Both the position numbers and the translations under genes were made by a program. Under the pieces are notes generated by a model. That model worked only from the letters and a program-made list of their open reading frames with translations, did no database searches and was not told the DNA's origin. Below are positions 6,481 to 11,927 of a stretch of DNA of 11,927 bases, piece after piece (positions within the stretch are counted from its first letter, which is position 1; each line of letters begins with the position of its first letter). This DNA comes from CAYRCJ01 sp964422785 (GTDB taxonomy: Bacteria; Patescibacteriota; Minisyncoccia; UBA11713; 2-01-FULL-45-33), in assembly GCA_964422785.1 (NCBI GenBank), contig CAYRCJ010000024.1, positions 1 to 11,927 of the forward strand, written 5' to 3'.

Positions 6481-7680
6481 TTATGGAAGGAAAGCGCGAA
6501 GCCATTTCATCAGAGAACCGGTTTGCCCGCGGAGCAGCGGCGAAGCGGATTCATTTTTTTCCATCGCCATAAGAGCAACTCCGACAGCCGTAGACCAAGC
6601 CGGATCTTTAACTTTATCTTTAAGGCCTCCGATATTTTCCGGAGAACCCGTTCTTGTGGGAAGCTTAAGATAATTTTTAGCAAATTCTGAAATTCCTTGA
6701 AGATTTGATCCGCCTCCTGTCAAAACTACCCCTGCGGCCAAAAGGCCCACCCTGTCCGCTTTTTTGAGATGCTTCTCCACCAATTCAAAAATATCATCAA
6801 GCCTTGCCTCTATAAATTCAGTAAGTCTTCTTCTGGAATAATCACCGTGAACAGTATCGTCTCTCTTAAAAGGCGTGGAAAGAGCCACTGCCCCATAGTT
6901 TACTTTTAATTTTTCCGCTTCTTCCAATGACACCTGAAAACCAACCGCTATATCATTTGTAATATGGGCCGACCCCACCGGCAAAACTTCCAGAGAGTAC
7001 GGCAACCCTTCTTCAAATAAAATTACCGAGGTGGTGGCTGCGCCCAAATTTATAAGCACCACCCCGACTTCACGCTCCTTTTTGGATAAAATAGCGTAGG
7101 CTTGCGCCAACGGTCCGGCCAAAACATCCTCTAAATCTAACTCAGCCTCATCAGAAGCCTTGAGAACGCTTTTTAAATGCTGTGCCAAAATGGTAACAAA
7201 CAGCGTTTCGGTTTCGAGCTTCATTCCGGTCAGCCCCACCGGATTGTTGGTTGGCTCTTCGTTATCAACCCTGAAAGATATCGGAATTTGATGTAAAATT
7301 TCCCTATTTTGTATTCTGCTCAAGTTGGTTTCGCTGGATACAATACCCCTGTTCATATCTTCCTTAGAAACTTCTCCATCCGCGCGGGAAATGGCAATTA
7401 GGCCTTTGGATTTTTGAAATCCCAATCCAAGGCCGCCGACACCGATATAAAAATTTTCGTGTTTAAGGCCGGTTGATTTTTCGAGAGAATCCACGGCCTC
7501 CTTTAAAGATTCGGCGACTTCGCTTTCTTCGTAAATAACTCCTTTACGCATGCCTTTTGTGAGCGATGCCCCGACCCCCAAGATACGCGGCAAGGATTCT
7601 CCGCGGACAGATTCAAGCGCCACGACTTTGATGGATTCCGTACCCAAATCTATTCCCACAATTCCTTTTGATTTTTGCAT
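6481..7680 (-). CDS. ftsA: Cell division protein FtsA (actin-like FtsZ membrane anchor)
   Basis: Actin-family ATPase that tethers FtsZ to the membrane and recruits division proteins. The frame is open from an ATG at 7689 (402 aa), but I prefer the fourth codon, ATG at 7680 (399 aa): it gives the usual short lead into the first phosphate loop and lies at the expected distance from a strong -10. In the 402-residue numbering: phosphate 1 GIDLGTESIK 12-21; SHS2/1C subdomain roughly 90-165; phosphate 2 LINLGAATTSVILFEEG 212-228; adenosine motif GVVLTGGGSNLQGI 320-333; and a C-terminal amphipathic helix (SLMKWLRAFLP, 392-402) expected to dip into the membrane. It is followed by ftsZ and preceded by the ybeY terminator, so it probably starts its own unit. 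No odd features beyond the start. Confidence 0.95.
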   Translation of the reverse strand: MQKSKGIVGIDLGTESIKVVALESVRGESLPRILGVGASLTKGMRKGVIYEESEVAESLKEAVDSLEKSTGLKHENFYIGVGGLGLGFQKSKGLIAISRADGEVSKEDMNRGIVSSETNLSRIQNREILHQIPISFRVDNEEPTNNPVGLTGMKLETETLFVTILAQHLKSVLKASDEAELDLEDVLAGPLAQAYAILSKKEREVGVVLINLGAATTSVILFEEGLPYSLEVLPVGSAHITNDIAVGFQVSLEEAEKLKVNYGAVALSTPFKRDDTVHGDYSRRRLTEFIEARLDDIFELVEKHLKKADRVGLLAAGVVLTGGGSNLQGISEFAKNYLKLPTRTGSPENIGGLKDKVKDPAWSTAVGVALMAMEKNESASPLLRGQTGSLMKWLRAFLP

Positions 7681-7690
7681 TTGCCACATT

Positions 7691-7720
7691 ATTTTAGCAC
7701 AAAATAATTATTTATAACAA
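7691..7720 (-). promoter_or_regulatory. Candidate ftsA promoter, near-leaderless
   Basis: On the minus strand TTGTTA (about 7720-7715) is followed after 18 bases by TAAAAT (7696-7691), preceded by TGC. The first ATG (7689) begins one base after the hexamer, too close to be in the transcript; the second ATG (7680) lies ten bases after it and would have a leader of about three bases. Confidence 0.42.
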
Positions 7721-7748
7721 AAATACCCCGATAGCTGTCGGGGTATTT
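7721..7748. terminator. Terminator after the ybeY operon
   Basis: Eleven-bp stem (7721-7731 with 7738-7748) around a six-base loop TAGCTG. On the minus strand it is followed by a T-rich run. It lies 17 bases past the ybeY stop and separates it from ftsA. Confidence 0.85.
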
Positions 7749-7765
7749 TATGGATCCTGTCGATA

Positions 7766-8113
7766 TTAGCGTGCATTTCCGAGAATCTCTTTTTCTTTTC
7801 TCTCCATTATTTCGGCGTCTTTTTCGCTTTCGTGGTCATACCCCAAAAGATGCAGGCATCCGTGGACAAAAAGAAACGGAATATTCTTTTCCCGGGAGTT
7901 TAAAAATATCTCCCCTTGATTCTTGTCTATCAAAAAAGAAAGGACATCCGCGACTTTGTCTTTTTTGCGGTATTCTTTATTTAGATTTTTCATCAGGCGC
8001 GGGGAAGCCAAAACAACGCTTAGTTCGAATTTTTTTCTAAATATTTTTTTGTAGAGGGTTTTGAATGCGCCCGGTCTAAACTTTTGTTTTGTTAAATTCG
8101 TGACCTCAATCAT
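7766..8113 (-). CDS. ybeY: Endoribonuclease YbeY (16S rRNA 3' end maturation factor)
   Basis: Zinc-dependent single-strand endoribonuclease involved in rRNA maturation and ribosome quality control. The signature H-x3-H-x5-H is present as HGCLHLLGYDH with His84, His88 and His94, and the conserved stretch before it reads YRKKDKVADVLSF (48-60), with Ala in place of the usual Thr before DVLSF. At 115 residues it is shorter than the usual 130-170, the missing part being N-terminal and C-terminal trim. The start is fixed by a full AGGAGG six bases before the ATG. Its ATG overlaps the yqeY stop by one base (TAATG), so translation is probably coupled. It is last in the rpsU-yqeY-ybeY set and is followed by a terminator. 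Confidence 0.94.
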   Translation of the reverse strand: MIEVTNLTKQKFRPGAFKTLYKKIFRKKFELSVVLASPRLMKNLNKEYRKKDKVADVLSFLIDKNQGEIFLNSREKNIPFLFVHGCLHLLGYDHESEKDAEIMERKEKEILGNAR

Positions 8114-8592
8114 TATTTTCCTCCTGCCTGCGCAGGCGGGTTGGTAAGTTCCCGACGTAAAACCGCGGAGATCCTGTCCCCGGAAGCCTTTCCCTTCAAG
8201 GTCGGCATAACGATCTTCATGACTTTGCCGAAATCTTTTTCTCCTGCCCCGCCGGCCTCTCTAACGCCATCCTGAACTATTCTCAGCAAATCTTCGTCAG
8301 AAATTTCCGCGGGAAGATATTTTTTTAATACGGAGAGTTCCTCTTCTTCTTTTTGGGCCAGCTCAGTCCGTCCGGCTTTTTGATATTCGGCAATGGCGTC
8401 TTTTCTTCTTTTGGCCTCCGAAGAAATAACGTCCAATACTTCGCTGTCCGATAAGCCGATATCTTTTTTTCTAAGCTCTATTTCTTTATTTGTAATGGAA
8501 GCTGAGAGCATCCTTAAAGTGGATAGCTCAGTAGCCTCGCTTTTTTTTAAAGCAATTTTTATATCCTCGGCAATCTTGTCTTTTAAGCTCAT
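8113..8592 (-). CDS. yqeY: GatB/YqeY-domain protein
   Basis: A 159-residue YqeY family protein, related to the tail domain of the GatB subunit of tRNA-dependent amidotransferase; its exact role is unsettled, though the domain suggests tRNA binding. Recognisable parts are LSTLRMLSASITNKEIE (23-39), the charged helix SSEAKRRKDAIAEYQKAGR (57-75), KKYLPAEISDEDL (89-101) and the C-terminal half with DFGKVMKIVMPTLKGKASG (119-137). The last nine residues (NPPAQAGGK) are encoded by, or directly beside, a GC-rich palindrome at 8123-8140 and look like an added tail. Start ATG lies 12 bp after the rpsU stop with no good Shine-Dalgarno, so coupling to rpsU translation is plausible. It overlaps ybeY by one base. 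Confidence 0.93.
   Translation of the reverse strand: MSLKDKIAEDIKIALKKSEATELSTLRMLSASITNKEIELRKKDIGLSDSEVLDVISSEAKRRKDAIAEYQKAGRTELAQKEEEELSVLKKYLPAEISDEDLLRIVQDGVREAGGAGEKDFGKVMKIVMPTLKGKASGDRISAVLRRELTNPPAQAGGK
8120..8125 (-). promoter_or_regulatory. Shine-Dalgarno of ybeY inside the yqeY coding end
   Basis: AGGAGG on the minus strand, six bases before the ybeY ATG at 8113. Its first three bases are shared with the outer arm of the palindrome at 8123-8140. Confidence 0.8.
8123..8140. repeat. GC-rich palindrome at the yqeY 3' end
   Basis: CCTGCCTGC (8123-8131) and GCAGGCGGG (8132-8140) form a nine-bp inverted repeat with one mismatch and no spacer. On the minus strand it encodes most of the last residues of YqeY. 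From memory, CCTGCCTGCGCAGGC-type palindromes recur in CPR genomes; not checked here. Confidence 0.75.
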
Positions 8593-8604
8593 CCTAATTT
8601 TAGT

Positions 8605-8820
8605 TTATTCTATTTTGCCGAGCTTGCGAAGCCTGTCCATCTCTCCCTGCCACTTAACTCTCCTCAAGGCTTCTTTTTTCTTTTGATAATCTGATTTTAA
8701 CGGCAAATAGTATCTTCGCCCCTTTATGCGAAGCAAAAAACCGCTTTGCTGTATCATTTTTGAAAAGCGTCTTAATAAACTGCCTGTCGATTCGTTGTCT
8801 CTTTTTCTTACTTCAACCAT
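8605..8820 (-). CDS. rpsU: Small ribosomal subunit protein bS21
   Basis: A 71-residue bS21 homologue, a small basic protein of the 30S platform near the 3' end of 16S rRNA that aids mRNA binding. Diagnostic features are the N-terminal VEVRKRDNES, the STGSLLRRFSKMIQQSG helix (11-27), and a long Arg/Lys-rich helix ending in RVKWQGEMDRLRKLGK. The C-terminal extension makes it slightly longer than E. coli bS21. No Shine-Dalgarno precedes the ATG at 8820; a TATATT (8840-8835, minus) lies 14 bases upstream, but no -35 is convincing. It is 31 bp after the HIT gene and 12 bp before yqeY, so it may be read from the hisS transcript as well as locally. Confidence 0.94.
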   Translation of the reverse strand: MVEVRKRDNESTGSLLRRFSKMIQQSGFLLRIKGRRYYLPLKSDYQKKKEALRRVKWQGEMDRLRKLGKIE

Positions 8821-8851
8821 AGTTCGATAAACTCAATATAAATAATAATTT

Positions 8852-9181
8852 TTAATTCTTAGGCCATCCTCCGAGTATGTGCAGATGGATATGGTCTATA
8901 ATTTGTCCTCCTTCCCTGCCCACATTGAATACCAGCTTATATCCGGGAAGGTTCAGCTTCTCCGCGGCATCTTTTGCTGTATGGATCAAATGTCCCAACA
9001 AAGCCTCATCATTGTGGGATATTTCCTTAATGGAAGCAATATGCCTTTTTGGTACCGCCAAATAATGAACCGGAGCTGAGGGCTTGGCGTCCTTAAAGAT
9101 AACAATATTATCGGATTCTTGCAAGATCTCCGCCGGAATTTCCTTTTTTACGATTTTGCAGAAAATACAGCTCTCTTCCAT
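8852..9181 (-). CDS. HIT-family (histidine triad) nucleotide hydrolase
   Basis: A 109-residue HINT-type protein; relatives hydrolyse adenosine phosphoramidates and similar AMP conjugates. The triad reads HIHLHIL at 97-103, with His99 the expected nucleophile, followed by GGW. The N-terminus CIFCKIVKKEIPAE (5-18) is typical of the subfamily and carries the C-x2-C pair. VPKRHIAS (43-50) and NVGREGGQIIDH (86-97) are also characteristic. The ATG comes one base after the hisS stop (TAGCATG), so the two are almost certainly translated from one message, with coupling replacing a good Shine-Dalgarno. Confidence 0.95.
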   Translation of the reverse strand: MEESCIFCKIVKKEIPAEILQESDNIVIFKDAKPSAPVHYLAVPKRHIASIKEISHNDEALLGHLIHTAKDAAEKLNLPGYKLVFNVGREGGQIIDHIHLHILGGWPKN

Positions 9182-9182
9182 G

Positions 9183-10526
9183 CTACTTTTTAGCTTTAAG
9201 TTTTATTTTTAGCTTTTCAATCAATTTATCCTGCAAAACAATCTCTTGCGTGCCTTCGTCCATATCACGCACAATCACGGAACCGTCCATTGCTTCTTTT
9301 TGTCCCAAAATCAAAGAAAATTTTGCTCCGACTTTAGCCGCTATCTTAAGCTGAGCCCTGAAATTATCTCTGGATAAAGACTCTGCGACATTAATATCTT
9401 TATCGCGAAGCTCTTCCATCAAAGTAAAACTCCTTTTCTTGGCGGCCGGGCCGATTTGGATAAGAAAAACTTTTGGCTCGGGAGCTGCTTTTGGAGGAAT
9501 ATTCAATCTTTTCATTTCATAAATTATTCTTTCAAGTCCAAAAGCCGCACCCGCCGCGGGCAGAGATTTGCCGCCCAAAATTGTCATTAAGTCATCGTAT
9601 CTGCCGCCTCCTCCGAGAGCTATTGATTGAGCCGGTTCGTTATTTTTGTCTTCACTCTGCGGCTCGGCTGATTTTTCTTTTGCATTTTCTTCCAAAAATA
9701 TTTCAAAAACAGTCCGGCCGTAATAATCGAAGCCTCTTACCAAATAATTGTCCAAAACATAAGGGATCTGCCCCTCATCAAGATATTCCAAAACCCCCTT
9801 GAAGTGATCTTTGCATCCTTCGCACAAGTGATCGATCATCTGCGGAGCCTGGGCTTTTATTTCTATGCAGCCCGGTTCTTTGCAATCAAGCAGCCTCAAT
9901 GGATTCTCTTTCAGTCTCCGCTTACAATCCTTACAAAGATAGTTAAACTTCTTTTTGTAATAGTTTGCGAGCTCTTTTTTATATCCTGGCCGGCAATCTT
10001 TGTCTCCGATAGAATTTATGTGGACCATTACATTTTTGAATCCTACGCCGGACAAAATCAGATAAAAAACTTTGATAACCAGAGCATCAATAATTGAATC
10101 GGACTCGCCGAGAACTTCCATACCAAACTGCCTAAACTCGCGGAATCGTCCCTTTTGGGGATTTTCGTGCCTGAAAAATGAGCCGTAGTAAGAAAGCTTA
10201 ACCGGTTGCGGCCAAGAACCCATTCCATTTTGCTGATAAGCGCGCATCACCGGGGCGGTGCCTTCCGGGCGAAGCGCCAATAGATCGCCTCCGTTTGTTT
10301 TTAGGGTGTACATTTGTTTTTCCACCACCTCGCTCGTTTCTCCAAGCGGACGCGAAAATAACTCAGCGTGTTCAAGGTGCGGGGTTTGAATAGGCAAAAA
10401 TCCGTAAAACTGCGAAATCTCCTGGGCCTTTTCCAAAATCTTGTCCAAGTACTTAATATCTCCATAAAGCATGTCGTGCATGCCTTTCGGAGATTGTATG
10501 AATTCTTTTTTTATTTTTTTTGTCAT
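9183..10526 (-). CDS. hisS: Histidyl-tRNA synthetase
   Basis: Class II aminoacyl-tRNA synthetase charging tRNA-His. In the 447 residues: the N-terminal SPKGMHDML (12-20), ALRPEGTAPVMRAY (84-97), motif 2 FRHENPQKGRFREFRQFG (118-135), the histidine-binding segment RGFDYYGRTVFE (264-275), the glycine loop ALGGGGRYDDL (303-313), motif 3 AAFGLERIIYE (327-337) and a C-terminal anticodon-binding domain from about 350. In the histidine segment the residue after DYY is Gly where Thr/Ser/Asn is usual in my recollection. Six cysteines in the insertion domain (198, 201, 215, 220, 235, 238) could bind metal. A charged loop at about 279-300 precedes the glycine loop. The ATG has AGGG close upstream, contributed by an inverted-repeat arm. 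It leads the HIT gene. Confidence 0.96.
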   Translation of the reverse strand: MTKKIKKEFIQSPKGMHDMLYGDIKYLDKILEKAQEISQFYGFLPIQTPHLEHAELFSRPLGETSEVVEKQMYTLKTNGGDLLALRPEGTAPVMRAYQQNGMGSWPQPVKLSYYGSFFRHENPQKGRFREFRQFGMEVLGESDSIIDALVIKVFYLILSGVGFKNVMVHINSIGDKDCRPGYKKELANYYKKKFNYLCKDCKRRLKENPLRLLDCKEPGCIEIKAQAPQMIDHLCEGCKDHFKGVLEYLDEGQIPYVLDNYLVRGFDYYGRTVFEIFLEENAKEKSAEPQSEDKNNEPAQSIALGGGGRYDDLMTILGGKSLPAAGAAFGLERIIYEMKRLNIPPKAAPEPKVFLIQIGPAAKKRSFTLMEELRDKDINVAESLSRDNFRAQLKIAAKVGAKFSLILGQKEAMDGSVIVRDMDEGTQEIVLQDKLIEKLKIKLKAKK

Positions 10527-10665
10527 TTACCCTGTTAAATAAGATTTTTTAAAAATCTTAATTTTAAATTATTGCTAATAACCTTTTCGACTAGTGCGTG
10601 GATTTTGTTAGCTTTGTAAGTATACATAAAATATTTTAAATTTAAAATTATTTAACAGGGTGAAT
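10525..10665. repeat. Inverted-repeat-bounded AT-rich spacer between lepB and hisS
   Basis: Arms 10525-10542 and 10648-10665 are 18 bp long with 17 of 18 complementary positions (core ACCCTGTTAAATAA), enclosing about 105 bases of AT-rich DNA. The left arm includes the first bases of hisS and its only Shine-Dalgarno-like AGGG; the right arm ends against the lepB stop codon. An AT palindrome (10540-10549 with 10551-10560) lies inside. No open frame or structured RNA is recognised within. Confidence 0.7.
10561..10590 (-). promoter_or_regulatory. Candidate hisS promoter
   Basis: On the minus strand TCGAAA (10590-10585) is followed after 18 bases by TAAAAT (10566-10561). The leader would be near 28 bases and would contain half of the AT palindrome and AGGG before the ATG. 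The -35 is weak and the region is AT-rich, so chance matches are likely. Confidence 0.25.
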
Positions 10666-11205
10666 TTAATTAATCACTGAAGCCCGGGCTATCGGCCAAA
10701 GCCGCAAAAGGACATGGCCTGTAATATTTTCTTTCGGCACGGCTCCCCAAATTCTTGAATCCGAGCTCCTGGGGCGATTGTCCCCCATCACAAAATATTG
10801 ATCGCTGTTTAAAGTTACGCTTGAATCCGGAGATGTTTTTAAAGATTTCGGCAAATAAGATTCGTCCAAGATAACAGGCTGTCCGTCTTTGTTTTTTATA
10901 ACCACGGAGCCATTTTCCACCTTAACCGTCTCGCCGGGCAACCCGATAATTCGTTTTATAAAAAATTCCGAAGGCTGAAGAGGATATCTGAAAACTATCA
11001 CTTCTCCCCGAGAGGGCGGATGAAGCCTATAAGACAATTCGTCTACAATAAGATACTCGCCGTTCTCAAAAGTCGGATGCATTGACTCTCCCTCCACAAT
11101 AAAAGGTTGGGCGATGTAAGTCCGTATGGGAATAACTATGGCCAGAGAAATGACGGCCACTTTGATGATTTCCCAAAAACCGTTTTTGTTTGTTTTCTCT
11201 TCCAT
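10666..11205 (-). CDS. lepB: Signal peptidase I
   Basis: Membrane-bound serine protease removing signal peptides from exported proteins. The frame is open back to 11517, but that part runs antisense through pth and shows no signal peptidase character; the ATG at 11205 gives 179 residues beginning MEEKTNKNGFWE, just before the single membrane anchor (about 13-29). Catalytic Ser41 lies in VEGESMHPTF (37-46), the general base Lys84 in FFIKRIIGLPGE (81-92), and box E reads GDNRPRSSDSR (141-151). The length suits the short Gram-positive-like type. A TATAAT box 12 bases before the ATG with a TTGCGA 17 bases further up supports this start. It is divergent from pth and presumably processes exported proteins such as the 3810 product. 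Confidence 0.95.
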   Translation of the reverse strand: MEEKTNKNGFWEIIKVAVISLAIVIPIRTYIAQPFIVEGESMHPTFENGEYLIVDELSYRLHPPSRGEVIVFRYPLQPSEFFIKRIIGLPGETVKVENGSVVIKNKDGQPVILDESYLPKSLKTSPDSSVTLNSDQYFVMGDNRPRSSDSRIWGAVPKENITGHVLLRLWPIARASVIN

Positions 11206-11217
11206 AAGAATTTTAAA

Positions 11218-11246
11218 ATTATACTCTTTTTGCACATGCTTCGCAA
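11218..11246 (-). promoter_or_regulatory. Promoter of lepB
   Basis: On the minus strand TTGCGA (11246-11241), 17 bases, then a perfect TATAAT (11223-11218). The ATG at 11205 lies 12 bases beyond, so the leader would be about six bases with no Shine-Dalgarno. Confidence 0.62.
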
Positions 11247-11268
11247 TAGCTGAGTAATTTGGTAAACT
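11240..11268 (+). promoter_or_regulatory. Promoter of pth, overlapping the lepB -35
   Basis: TTCGCA (11240-11245), 17 bases, then TAAACT (11263-11268) preceded by TGG (extended -10). Seven bases later comes the pth ATG at 11276, giving an essentially leaderless transcript. The -35 box occupies the same bases as the lepB -35 on the other strand. Confidence 0.42.
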
Positions 11269-11275
11269 TGAGCTT

Positions 11276-11833
11276 ATGAAAGTTATTTTGGGGTTGGGAA
11301 ATCCGGGGAAGGAATACGAAAATACCAGGCACAATGCCGGGAGGATTGCGGTGGAATACTTTTCCGCCGAACATGATTTGGCGTTTGAATTTGATAAAAA
11401 ATCCAATGCTTTTATAGCCATAGGAAAGGTGGGCAGTACAAGGGTCACCCTTGCTCTCCCGGAAACATTTATGAATAAATCCGGCCTTACTGCCGCAAAA
11501 TTAGTTAAGCCTCGCAAGGAACTAAAAGATCTGATTGTAATCCACGACGATCTTGATTTGCCGCTCGGAAAAACAAAAATCTCCTATGGGAAAAATTCCG
11601 GCGGGCACAAAGGGGTGGAATCTATAATGCGGGCTTTGAAAACCAAAAATTTCATAAGAATCCGCGTCGGCGTCTCAGGCAAAAAAAAGCCGCCGGACAC
11701 GCTTAAATTCATAATCGGCAAATTTAAACCTGAAGAGCAAAAAATCATCAAAAAAGTTTCCAAAAAAATCTCTGAGGCCCTGAACGTAATGATCACGGAG
11801 TCTCTCGAAAAAGCGATGAGTCAGCACAATTAA
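11276..11833 (+). CDS. pth: Peptidyl-tRNA hydrolase
   Basis: Cleaves peptidyl-tRNAs that drop off ribosomes so the tRNA can be reused. The 185-residue length is normal. Active-site residues are in place: Asn9 (GLGNPG), His19 (NTRHNAG), Asn67 (ETFMNKSG) and Asp91 (HDDLDLP). The later GGHNG element of the E. coli enzyme, whose Asn helps bind the substrate, reads GGHKG here (109-113). The ATG at 11276 is the natural start, since MKVILGLGNPG is the family N-terminus. No strong Shine-Dalgarno is present. It is divergent from lepB and ends in a strong terminator facing a convergent gene. Confidence 0.96.
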   Translation: MKVILGLGNPGKEYENTRHNAGRIAVEYFSAEHDLAFEFDKKSNAFIAIGKVGSTRVTLALPETFMNKSGLTAAKLVKPRKELKDLIVIHDDLDLPLGKTKISYGKNSGGHKGVESIMRALKTKNFIRIRVGVSGKKKPPDTLKFIIGKFKPEEQKIIKKVSKKISEALNVMITESLEKAMSQHN

Positions 11834-11866
11834 AAACCTCGGCCATCGCCGAGGTTTTTGTTTTTT
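11832..11866. terminator. Bidirectional terminator after pth
   Basis: Twelve-bp stem (11832-11843 with 11848-11859), loop CATC, then T-rich sequence on the plus strand and a T run closing the stem on the minus strand. It overlaps the last bases of the pth TAA and lies just past the stop of the convergent gene at the right edge. Confidence 0.92.
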
Positions 11867-11927
11867 ATTTCGCAAAACTCACGCTATCCAAAAGTTTTTC
11901 GAAGATGCCGGTCAATTCTTTATTTTC
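11865..11927 (-). CDS. 3' end of an unidentified gene (cut by window edge)
   Basis: The minus strand reads 20 open codons followed by TAA, ending LTGIFEKLLDSVSFAK. The codon choice and the position just before a bidirectional terminator fit a real gene end. Too little is present to name a family. Confidence 0.6.
   Translation of the reverse strand, partial: ENKELTGIFEKLLDSVSFAK

Noticed and set aside
6460..6487. Plus-strand TTGACA with TATGGA 16 bases later, a possible antisense promoter into ftsA
   Set aside because: The -10 match is poor and there is no other sign of an antisense transcript; chance in AT-rich DNA is enough.
9473..10097. Plus-strand open frames opposite hisS
   Set aside because: They are shadows of a well-supported gene, with no ribosome binding site or recognisable domain.
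10543..10647. Possible tRNA or small RNA in the lepB-hisS gap
   Set aside because: I could not form a cloverleaf or a GC-rich stable fold; only AT palindromes are present.
11206..11517. N-terminal extension of lepB by 104 codons
   Set aside because: It is antisense to the start of pth, shows no signal peptidase features, and the true membrane anchor and promoter fit the ATG at 11205.

Overview
The window reads as a piece of a small, streamlined bacterial chromosome, most probably a Candidate Phyla Radiation (Patescibacteria, Parcubacteria-like) genome. The clues are moderate GC, very short intergenic gaps, compact versions of universal genes, a B12-dependent (class II) ribonucleotide reductase, and short GC-rich palindromes scattered in and between genes. 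The lineage is inferred from gene style; there is no rRNA in the window.

Layout, left to right. Positions 1-747 (minus) hold the N-terminal part of an acyl-CoA synthetase / AMP-binding enzyme that runs off the left edge and has a palindrome inserted in frame. Positions 825-3644 (minus) hold nrdJ. From 3645 to about 5295 lies an accessory block on the plus strand: two unrecognised membrane-protein genes, each with its own promoter and a strong hairpin terminator. Between them sits a decayed copy of the 3' end of ftsZ. From 5298 to 10526 everything is minus strand and reads, in transcription order, hisS, a HIT-family gene, rpsU, yqeY, ybeY, a terminator, ftsA, ftsZ. Positions 10666-11205 (minus) hold lepB. 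It is divergent from pth (11276-11833, plus), which converges on the last 20 codons of an unidentified minus-strand gene at the right edge.

The genes cover dNTP supply (nrdJ), cell division (ftsA, ftsZ), translation and rRNA/tRNA quality control (hisS, rpsU, ybeY, pth, perhaps yqeY) and protein export (lepB). They look like ordinary housekeeping loci. rpsU-yqeY-ybeY and hisS-HIT are tightly packed and probably co-transcribed, while ftsA and ftsZ seem to carry separate promoters. 

The unusual material is structural: (i) a 36-nt perfect-arm palindrome encoding 12 residues just ahead of the AMP-binding motif; (ii) a second palindrome that supplies the last residues of YqeY and abuts the ybeY ribosome binding site; (iii) a 36-bp direct repeat that duplicates the ftsZ 3' end on both sides of a membrane-protein gene, suggesting insertion at that site; (iv) -10 boxes lying only a few bases before the start codons of nrdJ, ftsA, ftsZ, lepB and pth, which suggests leaderless or near-leaderless mRNAs, whereas the accessory gene at 3810 has a normal leader with AGGAGG; and (v) an 18-bp inverted repeat framing the hisS-lepB gap. 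I see no CRISPR array, transposase, integrase, tRNA or rRNA. All family assignments are from recognisable motifs only; no database search was possible.
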